Assembly (NCBI RefSeq): GCF_023101345.1
Contig: NZ_CP095848.1
Coordinates: 4,118,001-4,182,000 of the forward strand
Length of the DNA: 64,000 bases
Direction: 5' to 3'
DNA from: Hymenobacter sublimis
Lineage (GTDB): Bacteria; Bacteroidota; Bacteroidia; Cytophagales; Hymenobacteraceae
Part shown: positions 33,218-41,422 of the stretch, piece after piece
Position numbering within the stretch: position 1 is the first letter of the stretch
How the letters are laid out: every line of letters starts with the position of its first letter
Notes under the pieces: model-generated
Seen by the model: only the letters and a program-made list of their open reading frames with translations
Databases searched by the model: none
What the model was told of the DNA's origin: nothing
Made by a program: the position numbers and the translations under genes

Positions 33218-33636
33218 TCAGCGAAATACAGAACGGTGGTTTCGCTAAGGTCGCAGCTTGCGCCGGGAAGGTTGCGCCTATATGATTCCTGTTATAGTGA
33301 CGCTTCCAGAATGGCTGCGTCTGCCCCCCGAAGTGCCGCTATGGACCATGTTGTAATACCGCAATGGCGACAATTAGCCTCACAGTATGAGTTAGCTTAC
33401 ATGGATGGATTACTCTGTAACGCTCTCTTGCTCGTCAACTTATGCTATTCACTAAGCAGTCTGATGCAACCTTAACCCAGCTGCGACACTCGTAAGCTTG
33501 AGGAGCTTATTCCTTCCTCCTTTTTCGCTCATCTACTTCTTATTGAGCTACCCCTAAGGCATCGCTAGTAGATGAGGCTAGCAAAAGCCTAGACGCCCAA
33601 TCATACGCCTTTATTTAAAACAAATTCTCCCTTACC
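33218..33636. other. 419-base intergenic region with a 5' hairpin for the M13 gene
   Basis: AGCGAAA (33220-33226) and TTTCGCT (33240-33246) form a 7-bp stem directly above the ATG of the M13 gene, on its leader. The rest shows no supported frame; the part from 33480 on is AT-richer and must contain the promoter of the lipoprotein gene to the right. Confidence 0.45.
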
Positions 33637-34035
33637 ATGCGCACCCTTATTCCTCTTTACCATCTGGCAAACTTCGGCCTACTATTCTTTCTTGGCCTAA
33701 ACGGCTGCACCAACCAGGATAGTGTTGCTCCCGCTATTACCGAGTGCAGTGAGCTTGCCACAGTGCGCTTCTGCCCGAGCTATGGCGATTCACCCAATTG
33801 TAAGACCCTGCACACAACACTGCAATTAGCGAACAGCCGCGAGGGGTTACCGGCTGGCTATCATGTGCTTCCGGTTGGGCCGAAATGGCAAGCTTATCAG
33901 GCGCACCAAATAAATGGGCAGGTGCTTCGGGTAGGCTACCAGCTTGGCCCCGAGGTACCGCCCAATGTAGATGGATTAAGAGAAGCTACTATCACCTGCC
34001 TGGAAGTATCGGACGCGGTGTTGTTAGACAAATAA
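33637..34035 (+). CDS. Hypothetical lipoprotein
   Basis: A 132-residue protein with a signal peptide ending in lipobox LNGC (Cys24). The mature part has five cysteines (ECSELATVRFCP, NCKTL, ITCLE), suggesting disulphides outside the cytoplasm, and a beta-rich pattern (GQVLRVGYQLGPEVP). No known domain is recognised. Closed by a perfect hairpin. It stands alone. Confidence 0.68.
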   Translation: MRTLIPLYHLANFGLLFFLGLNGCTNQDSVAPAITECSELATVRFCPSYGDSPNCKTLHTTLQLANSREGLPAGYHVLPVGPKWQAYQAHQINGQVLRVGYQLGPEVPPNVDGLREATITCLEVSDAVLLDK

Positions 34036-34160
34036 GATGGTAAGCAAGGCCGGGTGCAACTTACTTCGCTTGTAACCTAGACTACACTACAAGACCATAT
34101 TAGGGTAGATAAAATGGGAAGCTGCTTACCTTAAAACGGCAGCAAACCTTCATTCAGCAA

Positions 34161-34211
34161 GTAACCTCTAAACGAGAGCAGCAATGCTTCCCGCTCTCGT
34201 TTAGAGGTTAC
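34161..34211. terminator. Perfect 19-bp hairpin between convergent genes
   Basis: Arms 34161-34179 and 34193-34211 (GTAACCTCTAAACGAGAGC). It has no long T run but is placed between the lipoprotein gene and the oxidoreductase gene, so a bidirectional stop is likely. Confidence 0.75.
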
Positions 34212-34228
34212 TCTAAACATAATACCCC

Positions 34229-35302
34229 TTACCGCCGCCGGGGCTTGGCTCGCTCGTACTGTTCAGGCCACTCTATGTCTACCCCTAACTCGTGGGCGGC
34301 GTGGAGCGGGAAGTAGGCGTCGCGGAGGGACTCGCGGGCCAGGAGCACTACATCAGCTTGGCCGCTGGCAATAATGGCTTCGGCCTGCTGGGCTTCGGTA
34401 ATCATGCCCACGGCGCCGGTAGGCAGGCCGGTTTCGCGCTTGATTTGCTCGGCAAACTGCACTTGGTAGCCGGGTCCGATGGGAATATCGGCGCGGGGCA
34501 CGTTGCCGCCGGTGGAGCAGTCCAGTAGGTCTACGCCGTGGTTTTTCAGGATGGCGGCCAAGGCCACGGAGTCCTCGGCGGTCCAGCCGCCCTCGGTCCA
34601 GTCGGTGGCGGAAATGCGCACCCACAGGGGTAGGTGGTTGGGTAGCTCGGCGCGGGTAGCGGCTACCACTTCCAGCAGCAGCCGGATGCGGTTTTCGAAG
34701 GAGCCGCCGTACTCGTCGGTGCGCTGGTTGCTGAGTGGGGAGAGGAACTGGTGAAGCAGGTAGCCGTGGGCCGCGTGCAACTCAATCACCTCAAAACCAA
34801 CCAACAACGCCCGGCGCGTTCCTACCCGAAAGGCTTCTACTACCTCCTGAATGTCGGCCAGGCTTAGCTCCCGCGGGGCGGGTTCATCGGGGCTGAAGGA
34901 GAGCGGGCTGGGAGCCACGGTTTGCCAGCCGCCTTCGGTTTCGGGCACTACGGTGCCGCCTTGCCAGGGGCTGCGGTGGCTGGCTTTGCGGCCGGCGTGA
35001 GCTAGCTGAATGCCGGGGACGCAGTTTTCGCTTTTCAGAAAATCAACGATGCGGCGCAAGCCAGGCAGGTGCTCATCCTTCCAGATGCCGAGGTCGTCGG
35101 GCGTAATGCGGCCTTCGGGTACTACCGCCGTGGCTTCCAGCAGAATAAGGGCCGCGCCGCCCACGGCCCGGGAGCCTAGGTGCACCAGGTGCCAGTCGTT
35201 AGCGAAGCCGTCCTGGGCACTGTACTGGCACATGGGCGAAATGACGATGCGGTTTTTCAGGGTGAGGCCGCGCAGGGTGAGCGGCGTGAAGAGGTGGGCC
35301 AT
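34229..35302 (-). CDS. namA: Old-yellow-enzyme family NADPH dehydrogenase (YqjM/NamA-like)
   Basis: A 357-residue FMN-dependent ene-reductase. YqjM-class markers are Cys25 and Tyr27 in SPMCQYS (redox-tuning Cys), the substrate-binding pair in QLAHAGRKAS, ELHAAHGYLLHQFLSP, and WVRISATDWTEGGW. It reduces activated C=C bonds of enals, nitro compounds or quinones using NADPH. Cytosolic. The normal family length is about 340-370. It lies apart from the pirin and Rrf2 genes, but in the same redox-flavoured neighbourhood. Confidence 0.9.
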   Translation of the reverse strand: MAHLFTPLTLRGLTLKNRIVISPMCQYSAQDGFANDWHLVHLGSRAVGGAALILLEATAVVPEGRITPDDLGIWKDEHLPGLRRIVDFLKSENCVPGIQLAHAGRKASHRSPWQGGTVVPETEGGWQTVAPSPLSFSPDEPAPRELSLADIQEVVEAFRVGTRRALLVGFEVIELHAAHGYLLHQFLSPLSNQRTDEYGGSFENRIRLLLEVVAATRAELPNHLPLWVRISATDWTEGGWTAEDSVALAAILKNHGVDLLDCSTGGNVPRADIPIGPGYQVQFAEQIKRETGLPTGAVGMITEAQQAEAIIASGQADVVLLARESLRDAYFPLHAAHELGVDIEWPEQYERAKPRRR

Positions 35303-35446
35303 GCTACAGGAAAGAAGTCGGGAGAAGCAAGCGGGAAAGACTTTTAAACCACCCGCGTGGCCTTGGGGTTTTCATGCCTGAGCTACCCGTGGCCTTACTC
35401 CACCAGGGCTGCCGTGCTAGGTGGCTTGGTAGCGAACAATCAGGCC

Positions 35447-35540
35447 GTCCTGCAAAGGCGCCACCGCCGCATCTCGCTCGAATTGTTAGGGGTAGGGCAA
35501 CGCCAGCACGCGAGATGCGGTGGTGGCGCCTTTGTAAGAC
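35447..35540. repeat. Long palindromic repeat with conserved loop, copy 2
   Basis: Arms 35447-35477 and 35510-35540 (31 bases, three wobble differences). The loop starts ATCTCGCTCGAATTGTT, as in the copies at 26317 and 47644, while the arm middle (CAAAGGCGCCACCGCC) differs from 26317. It occupies most of the 370-base gap between namA and pirin; the rest shows no gene. Confidence 0.9.
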
Positions 35541-35672
35541 GAATCGATTATTTCAGGAACTGTTGCTTTCTATCCGCCGGGAAGAAGCCCCCGGCCGGGC
35601 CGAACAGGTTTTTAAAACCATTCCTGGGGGCTGCTGGTATGCAAGTGCACCTTTCCTTACCCGTTGCTTGCC

Positions 35673-36527
35673 ATGCGCACTATTAACACCCAGCACCGCG
35701 CCCAGAATGCGCCCATTGCCGATCTGGTTACCTACCGGGCGCTACCTACGAACTCCGTAGAGCACCTCGACCCGTTTCTGTTCCTGAACCACCACGGCCC
35801 CCAGGTGTACCGACCGAACAACCAGGGCCTACCCTTCGGCCCCCACCCCCACCGCGGCTTCGAGACGGTGACGTTCATTTTGGAGGGCGACATTATGCAC
35901 CAGGACACGGGCGGGCACCAGAGCATCATCGGGCCGGGCGGCATTCAGTGGATGACAGCAGGTAGGGGCCTGATTCACGCGGAGGTTTCCTCGCCGGAGT
36001 TTAAGCGCACCGGTGGACCCTTGGAAATTCTGCAGCTGTGGGTAAACCTGCCGGCCAAGGATAAGATGGTGGAGCCGCGCTACATCGGGTTGCAGGAGCC
36101 AGAAATTCCGACGGCTTCCCTGGATGAGGGCCGGGTGGTGGTGCACGCTGTATCGGGTAACTGGGCCGGCACGGCCGGAGCCGTAACGCCGCTGGCCGAT
36201 ATTCAGCTGGCTACCATTAACTTCCAGGCGGGCGGCAAACTCGCTTTAACCATTCCGGCCAGCCATACCATTTTCTTCTACACCGTGCGCGGCCGCCTGC
36301 GCGTAAACGGCCAGGAAACCCAGGCCCGCCAGTTGGTCGAGTTCAACTACGACGGCGACGAGTTGCACATTGAAGCCCTGGAAGAAGCCGTGCTGCTGCT
36401 GGGCCACGCCCAACCCTTCCAGGAGCCCATTGTGTCCTACGGCCCCTTCGTGATGAACACCGAGCAGGAAATCCGCCAGGCTTACCAGGATTATCAGGCT
36501 GGGAAGTTTGGGCGCTGGGAAGAATAA
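35673..36527 (+). CDS. Pirin family protein
   Basis: A 284-residue bicupin. The metal site is in the N-terminal cupin: His58 and His60 (GPHPHRGFETVTF), His102 and Glu104 (GRGLIHAEV). All four pirin ligands are present. The C-terminal pirin domain (from about 165) includes YDGDELHIEALEEAVLLLGH and ends FGRWEE. Pirins are iron-binding cytosolic proteins; some have quercetinase activity, others affect transcription or metabolism. The ATG at 35673 is preferred over a TTG three codons earlier. It is followed by the Rrf2 regulator gene. Confidence 0.92.
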   Translation: MRTINTQHRAQNAPIADLVTYRALPTNSVEHLDPFLFLNHHGPQVYRPNNQGLPFGPHPHRGFETVTFILEGDIMHQDTGGHQSIIGPGGIQWMTAGRGLIHAEVSSPEFKRTGGPLEILQLWVNLPAKDKMVEPRYIGLQEPEIPTASLDEGRVVVHAVSGNWAGTAGAVTPLADIQLATINFQAGGKLALTIPASHTIFFYTVRGRLRVNGQETQARQLVEFNYDGDELHIEALEEAVLLLGHAQPFQEPIVSYGPFVMNTEQEIRQAYQDYQAGKFGRWEE

Positions 36528-36643
36528 CTGGGGTCGGCGTAAAGTAATCGGGCTCGGTAATCGTCTGCTGCAGTGGGCTGTGCTGATGCGGCCCCACCTA
36601 CCCCATGGCTTCCAATTTACGTTCGTACTCAGGTGCCTCACGG

Positions 36644-36680
36644 AAAAGATTGCGCCCAATCTTTTCTCGTCGTACATTTG
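36644..36680 (+). promoter_or_regulatory. Promoter of the Rrf2 gene with overlapping dyad
   Basis: TTG (36650-36652) followed after 20 bases by TACATTTG (36673-36680) matches the phylum's promoter. A perfect 9-bp inverted repeat AAAAGATTG-cgcc-CAATCTTTT (36644-36665) overlaps the -33 element. A repressor or activator could act there. Confidence 0.7.
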
Positions 36681-36696
36681 TAACCGAATCTGTTAC
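36680..36696. promoter_or_regulatory. GTAAC-N7-GTTAC palindrome, site 1
   Basis: GTAACCGAATCTGTTAC begins at the last base of the -7 box and ends ten bases before the Rrf2 start codon. The same GTAAC-N7-GTTAC palindrome recurs after the gene, so it is a good candidate autoregulatory site. Confidence 0.65.
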
Positions 36697-36705
36697 TAAT
36701 TCCTC

Positions 36706-37158
36706 ATGAACACTCGCTTTGCAGTTGCCACGCACATTCTGGCCTACCTGGCGCATGCCCAGCCGGGGCAGCCAGTTTCGTCGGAGGTGCTGGCCAGCAG
36801 TGCGGGTACGCACCCAGTGGTTGTGCGCCGGCTTATGAGCACACTGCGCGAGGCGGGCCTGGTGCAAAGCCAGCGCGGCGCGGGCGGGGGCACCGTCCTG
36901 GCCCGGCCCGCCGCCGAAATCACCCTGCTCGATGTGTTTCGGGCCATGCAGGCCAGTGAGCCCGACCTGTTTCAAGTGGGAAGCACCAACCCCAACACCC
37001 ACTGCGACCTGGGCAGCGTGATGCAGGAAACGCTGGAGGGTCTGTTCGGGCCGGCCATTGAAGCCATGCGGGCTGCCCTGGCCGCCGTGACGGTACAGCA
37101 GGTGATGCAGGAACTGGGCAAGCGCTTGCCCGGCGGTTGCACGGATGCTTCGGGCTAG
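36706..37158 (+). CDS. Rrf2-family transcriptional regulator
   Basis: A 150-residue Rrf2 winged-helix regulator: MNTRFAVATHILAYLAHAQP, then recognition helix HPVVVRRLMSTLREAGLVQS and wing RGAGGGTVLARPAAEITLLDV. The closely spaced cluster of three cysteines used by IscR/NsrR for Fe-S binding is absent; only Cys near HCDLG and GGC at the C-terminus remain. It is thus closer to the YwnA-like group, which senses redox or electrophiles by other means. Its own promoter carries a dyad plus a palindrome that is repeated before the next gene. Confidence 0.88.
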   Translation: MNTRFAVATHILAYLAHAQPGQPVSSEVLASSAGTHPVVVRRLMSTLREAGLVQSQRGAGGGTVLARPAAEITLLDVFRAMQASEPDLFQVGSTNPNTHCDLGSVMQETLEGLFGPAIEAMRAALAAVTVQQVMQELGKRLPGGCTDASG

Positions 37159-37182
37159 AGCCTTTTTTATTTAACCAAAAAT

Positions 37183-37199
37183 GTAACCACCCTGGTTAC
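37183..37199. promoter_or_regulatory. GTAAC-N7-GTTAC palindrome, site 2
   Basis: GTAACCACCCTGGTTAC, six-bp perfect arms, lies 25 bases after the Rrf2 stop and above the adaptor gene. It matches site 1 in arm sequence and 7-base spacing. Confidence 0.62.
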
Positions 37200-37313
37200 T
37201 CACTGTTTCTCACCGTCTTCTGCCCGCGCTACCCCCTAGCGCGCCCAGAAGGCATCGGCCGGCTTGCTGCGGTAGTGGCAACTGGCTTCGTCGGATGTGC
37301 CGGCGTTTTACCC

Positions 37314-37898
37314 ATGAAAAAGATACTTGGCGTGGGGCTCGTGCTCCTCGTCGCGGCAGGAAGCTTCCTGTTGCCCCTGTGGCTTACCCCGGCCGAAGCG
37401 CCGGGCGCGAGCCTACCCCTACTAGCTACCTCCCACTTCTCCGCAGCCACGTCCGCGGAGCCCCCAACTTATGCCACCGCGCAGGCAGTTCGTAGCGCCA
37501 CCGCCGGGCGGGTGTGGGAAGTGTATTTCCACGAAGGCCAGCGCGTACGCAAAGGGCAGTTGCTGCTGAAGCTGGTAGAAAAGCTGCCCAGCGTAACCCA
37601 GCAGCAGTTGCAGGCCCGCCTTGCCCAACAGCTGCGCGCCTACGAGGTTCTGCAAGCCACTCATCCGGCCGCGGCGGTCCTCACGGCGGCCGAAACCCAA
37701 CTCACGGACACCCGCGCCCAGCTAGCCCGGGCCGTGCCCATGCTCAGCTTCGTGTTCGTGACGGCCCCGGCCGATGGCGTTATTACGGGCACGGCCGTGA
37801 CTACCGGCGACTACCTCACGCCCCAGACGGTGGTGGCGCAGCTTGCCTCGGGCCTGGTTGCGGCCGATACCACCTTGCTGCTGTCTAGCGTTGAGTAG
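37314..37898 (+). CDS. Short HlyD/biotin-lipoyl-type adaptor protein
   Basis: A 194-residue exported protein. A membrane anchor or signal MKKILGVGLVLLVAAGSFLL comes first. The first half of a lipoyl domain follows (RVWEVYFHEGQRVRKGQLLLKLV), then a short helical hairpin (about 95-150) and the second half (VFVTAPADGVITGTAVTTGDYL). The layout is that of membrane-fusion proteins of RND/ABC efflux systems, but the beta-barrel and membrane-proximal domains are missing, so it is about half the usual length. No transporter gene is adjacent. Its partner is unknown. Confidence 0.7.
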   Translation: MKKILGVGLVLLVAAGSFLLPLWLTPAEAPGASLPLLATSHFSAATSAEPPTYATAQAVRSATAGRVWEVYFHEGQRVRKGQLLLKLVEKLPSVTQQQLQARLAQQLRAYEVLQATHPAAAVLTAAETQLTDTRAQLARAVPMLSFVFVTAPADGVITGTAVTTGDYLTPQTVVAQLASGLVAADTTLLLSSVE

Positions 37899-37955
37899 CT
37901 CGGCTGCAAACGCTGCTCTTTACTTTTTCCCTCTTACCTGCTTTCATACCAGACT

Positions 37956-38210
37956 ATGGAACAGCTCATCCGCTACCAGGTAGAGCGCATGTTGCGCAAA
38001 AAACACCGCAACCCCGCCCTGCACCTCACTCCTACCTCCCGCCTGCACGAAGACGTAGGCCTGGACTCCATCGATATGGTCGAGCTGGTCATCAACCTCG
38101 AACACCGGTTCCACATCGAAATTCCCGACCCCGAACTGGAAGACCTCCGCACCGTCCAGGACGTGCTCGACTGCGTGGACACCCATTTAAGTGAGCTGGT
38201 GAATGAGTAA
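37956..38210 (+). CDS. Acyl carrier protein
   Basis: An 84-residue acyl carrier protein. The phosphopantetheine site is Ser38 in LDSIDMVEL, with helices before and after in normal position and DPELEDLRTVQDVLDCVDTH as helix III. It carries acyl chains on its 4'-phosphopantetheine arm. No ketosynthase, holo-ACP synthase or fatty-acid gene lies nearby, so it is an isolated copy, perhaps special-purpose rather than the housekeeping AcpP, whose sequence is usually more acidic and begins differently. It follows the adaptor gene by 57 bases. Confidence 0.88.
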   Translation: MEQLIRYQVERMLRKKHRNPALHLTPTSRLHEDVGLDSIDMVELVINLEHRFHIEIPDPELEDLRTVQDVLDCVDTHLSELVNE

Positions 38211-38241
38211 GTAAGTGAACTGGACGTTCACTAGCGTACTG

Positions 38242-38339
38242 GTTGCGGCGCTGGCCGTGCCAAGTGAAGCACGGAATCTGGACTTACCACCCAAGCAGTA
38301 GCCCATATTTTTCCCTTCGCTCAGCACGACCAGCGCAAC
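38242..38339. repeat. Imperfect inverted repeat in a gene-free gap
   Basis: GTTGCGgcGCTGGcCGTGC (38242-38260) and GCACGaCCAGCGCAAC (38324-38339) can pair with a two-base bulge. A small dyad AGTGAAC-tggac-GTTCACT (38214-38232) lies just before it, right after the acyl carrier stop. Confidence 0.5.
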
Positions 38340-38382
38340 ATTTGTTTCCGGGTACTAGCCGCTAGTGACTGCCCGGCCTACA

Positions 38383-38808
38383 CTAGGCTACGGGCTGCTG
38401 GCGAGCCTCCTGCAGCCACGCAACAGCCTCCCGTTCATCAATGAAGCGCTCGGCGGCAAAGGGCTTGCCTTCAAAAAAACTGGCGGGCGGAAAGGCCGCA
38501 TCGGCTTCAACATCCCGCATAATGACGGGCACGAGCAGGTAGGCCAGGTAGGTCCGGCCACCCAAACGGGCGTGCAGGGTAGGCAGGAAGCTGGTAATCA
38601 TCCAGTGGGCCCCGTCCCGGTCGGTATTGAAGCGGCGTCGGGCATCGAGCAGCCACTGCCGGCAGCGGTGCTCGGCGGCGCGCTCCAGCACGTAGTGGTA
38701 GCCCGCGCACATTTCTTCCAGCGTCACTTTCCGCATCCACCGGATTAGCAACACATCCAGGTCGGCGCGGTGGGTAACTTCAACAAACTCTGGGGCGGCT
38801 GGCAGCAT
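38383..38808 (-). CDS. SpoIIAA/STAS-like small protein, paralogue of the gene at 23119
   Basis: A 141-residue cytosolic protein: FVEVTHRADLDVLLIRWMRK, then the shared helix and WLLDARRRFNTDRDGAHWM, LGGRTYLAYLL and a C-terminal ERFIDEREAVAWLQEA. It is closely related in layout and motif to the gene at 23119, and more remotely to the one at 19140. Three copies within 20 kb suggest an expanded family. The role is not known. The ATG at 38808 has no signal sequence. Confidence 0.68.
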   Translation of the reverse strand: MLPAAPEFVEVTHRADLDVLLIRWMRKVTLEEMCAGYHYVLERAAEHRCRQWLLDARRRFNTDRDGAHWMITSFLPTLHARLGGRTYLAYLLVPVIMRDVEADAAFPPASFFEGKPFAAERFIDEREAVAWLQEARQQPVA

Positions 38809-38913
38809 CAGGCAGGAGGCAGGGAGAAATCAAATATACGCGCCAAGACGGGCAACCCATCGGGCGGCCGCCTCCATTTACGCCCTTATTCGACGAACTC
38901 CGTATCTTTTCCC

Positions 38914-39486
38914 ATGATTGCTCTGATTGCCTATACCTCCCGGCTAACGCTGGTAGCCGCCAGCCGGGCCCTGCTCACCGCTGAACTTACTAAGCCCCAG
39001 TATTTTCCTATTCTGCTGGGCGCCCAGCTACCGGCCCACTGGCCCCCGGGCGAGTACGATGAGGAAGCCATGCGCTACTTCCTGGCCCAGCTCACGGCTG
39101 GGGGCCGCACCGCGGCGGGGTGGTACGGGTGGTACGCCATCCTGCGGGCGGGGGCGGAAACTCCGACCAACGTGCTGATCGGCACCGGGGGCTTTCATGG
39201 CCCACCCGTGGAGGGTAGCGTCGAAATCGGTTTTTCCATAGCCGACGACTGGCGGGGCCGGGGCCTGGGCACAGAACTGGTAGCTGGCCTGGTGCGCCAC
39301 GCCGCCGATACCGGGATGGTCCGGCACCTCACCGCCCGTACCACCCTCGATAACTTGGGAGCCCAGCGGATTCTGCAGCAAAACGCCTTCCGCCTCACTT
39401 CCCCTACCCCCGATGCGGAAGGCTACCTGCATTTTGAGCGGGATATTATGGCCACGGATAAAACCACCGGGGCCCAACAAGCTTAG
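38914..39486 (+). CDS. GNAT-family N-acetyltransferase
   Basis: A 190-residue GNAT protein of the RimJ/RimL-like type. The acetyl-CoA motif A is in EIGFSIADDWRGRGLGTEL (R114GRGLG). The later ARTTLDNLGAQRILQQNAF is the classic 'T...N..S...lek.GF' segment. The acceptor substrate cannot be told. The start is placed at the ATG at 38914, which gives the full domain; upstream in-frame sequence is not domain-like. TATCTTTT lies 11 bases above the ATG, suggesting a very short leader. Confidence 0.85.
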   Translation: MIALIAYTSRLTLVAASRALLTAELTKPQYFPILLGAQLPAHWPPGEYDEEAMRYFLAQLTAGGRTAAGWYGWYAILRAGAETPTNVLIGTGGFHGPPVEGSVEIGFSIADDWRGRGLGTELVAGLVRHAADTGMVRHLTARTTLDNLGAQRILQQNAFRLTSPTPDAEGYLHFERDIMATDKTTGAQQA

Positions 39487-39631
39487 GGCAATGTGGGTAG
39501 TTGCGCCTGGTAACTAGCGCCGCATTGCTGGGGCCCCAACTGCTAACGTGCCCACCATGCGCCCCGCAGGTGGCAGGTACGGCGTCAGCAATGCGGCGCT
39601 TGATGCCGTACTTTGCGCCCCTTCCTGCTGC

Positions 39632-40762
39632 ATGATGCTACCTTCCCCGACCGGTTCCCGACTTACGTTTCGCCCCGAGCTGGATGGCATTCGGGCCATT
39701 GGAGTTGTGCTAGTGGTAGCCCAACACTGGCTGCCCATGTCGCTACCATTCGGTGAGGCCAGTCTCACTACGTTTTTCGTTTTGAGCGGCTACCTAATTA
39801 CGGGCATTGTCTGGCACCAGCGGGCCCAGGTGGAAGCCGGCATTATGAGTACCGGCCGGGCATTGGTGCTGTTTTATTGTCGAAGGGCGCTGCGGATTTT
39901 GCCGGGCTACTACTTCACTCTGGTGCTCTGCGCCCTCTTGCCTCTGGCAAGCATACGGCAGTACTGGCCCTGGTACGTGCTGCACGGCTCCAACGTGCTG
40001 TTTTACCGCTTACAACAATGGGGCGAAGGCGTCGGCCACTTCTGGTCGTTGGCCGTTGAGGAGCAATTCTACGCCCTCTGGCCGGTGCTATTGCTTTTCT
40101 GGCCTACCCGGAAACAAGGCTGGTTACTAGCTGGCCTTATGGTGGGGGCTTTCGTCTTTCGGTTGGTATGGATCAGAAACGCGCCGTTACCGTTCACCTT
40201 CGTGCTCATGCCGGCCAATCTGGACGCCTTTGCGGCGGGCGGGCTCCTGCGGCTGCTGGAAACGCACCTACCGGCCCGCTGGTGGGGTTACGGCTGGCTG
40301 GCGGCTCTGGGCTGGAGTACATGGCTAGCTATCAGCCTGTTGCACATGGTTTCCCCGTCTGAATGGGAGGCATCTTTCCTGGTGGTGGGGTTGGGTGCCG
40401 CGGCATTGGGAGCTGCTGGCTTGCTGGGCTGGGTACTACACACGCCCTATCGTTTCACCCGAGCACTGCTGCTGCACCCAGTTGTTCAGTGGGTGGGTAC
40501 GCGCAGTTACGGCTTGTATCTGTATCACTTGCCTGCGGTGGTGGTGTACCAACGGTTGATATACCGGCTGTGGGCAGCAGAACCCGCCAGCCAAACACTC
40601 CTGGCCTATTGGATGAACCCCTGGCGAATGAGCTTAGTGCTGACGCCGATAACACTGGCCTTGGCCGGCATTTCTTGGCGGTGGTTGGAGCGCCCCTTCA
40701 ACAACCTCAAGCGGTACTTTTCCTACGCTCCCTCGGCTGATCGGCCAGCTAGGCAGGTGTAG
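39632..40762 (+). CDS. Acyltransferase family 3 membrane protein (OafA/YrhL-like)
   Basis: A 376-residue polytopic membrane O-acyltransferase. It opens with FRPELDGIRAIGVVLVVAQHW, the family's first helix with catalytic His, followed by FFVLSGYLITG, RRALRILPGYY and HFWSLAVEEQFYALWPVLL. About ten hydrophobic helices follow, ending WRWLERPFNNLKRYF. These enzymes move acyl groups from the cytosol to extracellular sugars such as LPS O-antigen or exopolysaccharide. The start at 39632 begins just ahead of the first conserved block. TACTTTG at 39609 may be its promoter. Confidence 0.88.
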   Translation: MMLPSPTGSRLTFRPELDGIRAIGVVLVVAQHWLPMSLPFGEASLTTFFVLSGYLITGIVWHQRAQVEAGIMSTGRALVLFYCRRALRILPGYYFTLVLCALLPLASIRQYWPWYVLHGSNVLFYRLQQWGEGVGHFWSLAVEEQFYALWPVLLLFWPTRKQGWLLAGLMVGAFVFRLVWIRNAPLPFTFVLMPANLDAFAAGGLLRLLETHLPARWWGYGWLAALGWSTWLAISLLHMVSPSEWEASFLVVGLGAAALGAAGLLGWVLHTPYRFTRALLLHPVVQWVGTRSYGLYLYHLPAVVVYQRLIYRLWAAEPASQTLLAYWMNPWRMSLVLTPITLALAGISWRWLERPFNNLKRYFSYAPSADRPARQV

Positions 40763-40949
40763 GCATTGGCAGTTTCACCCAGATAGGAAAAGCAACACAC
40801 AACCTGTTTCGGACACAATGGCTGCTAAAGCATCCATAAACCGACTATAAACGGCCAATTCGTCACTATCTAGCGCTGGAGGCGGTTGTATTCAGGTTGG
40901 TACAGGTTTTGAAATAAGCCTGATACACAATCTAGAGAGGAACCCAACC

Positions 40950-41333
40950 ATGAATCTTATCAGCAAGGATTTTATCCGGAACATTGCCCCGCAACTCGAC
41001 CTGCTTAACACCTTGGGCGGAGGTATTGCCCAGGCCATGCTACGGATTGACAAGCAGGAGAAGGGCGTGGTCGTGCGCGTTGCTGCTCCTTCGGTGAGCC
41101 CCGAGAACTTCCATGTCGTGCTTAACAACAACGTGCTGACGGTCTTTGCCGAGTACCGCCACTCGGCGGAGGATAAGCTGGCGGCTCCCTTGTTCACCCG
41201 CACGCTTACCTTGCCGGCTACCCTCGACCTGAGCCGCATTGATGCCGTGTTCGAAGGTCAGGAGCTGCACGTGCGCATCCCGTACCACAACGCGGCCACG
41301 GAGCCCCGCGAAATCAACATCAAGCAGCGCTAA
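40950..41333 (+). CDS. Hsp20-like small heat-shock protein, short form
   Basis: A 127-residue alpha-crystallin-domain protein: a short N-terminal arm, an ACD-like beta sandwich from about 38 (VVVRVAAPSVSPENFHVVLN) to 117 with NVLTVFAEYRHS, and an end LSRIDAVFEGQELHVRIPY. The tail is brief and basic. It is shorter and more diverged than the Hsp20 at 20019. A purine-rich AGAGAGGA occurs 10 bases before the ATG, one of the rare Shine-Dalgarno-like sites in this window. Cytosolic holdase, likely stress-induced. Confidence 0.78.
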   Translation: MNLISKDFIRNIAPQLDLLNTLGGGIAQAMLRIDKQEKGVVVRVAAPSVSPENFHVVLNNNVLTVFAEYRHSAEDKLAAPLFTRTLTLPATLDLSRIDAVFEGQELHVRIPYHNAATEPREINIKQR

Positions 41334-41422
41334 TTGCCGTTAGCCGACTATAACGCCGGGACCGACCGGCCCTATGGTTTCACCTGCCACTGCCGCCTGG
41401 TAGTGGCTTTTTTGTGCTCATA

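Noticed and set aside
33236..33475. 79-codon frame before the lipoprotein gene
   Set aside because: No signal, no motif and an irregular codon pattern; too weak to call.
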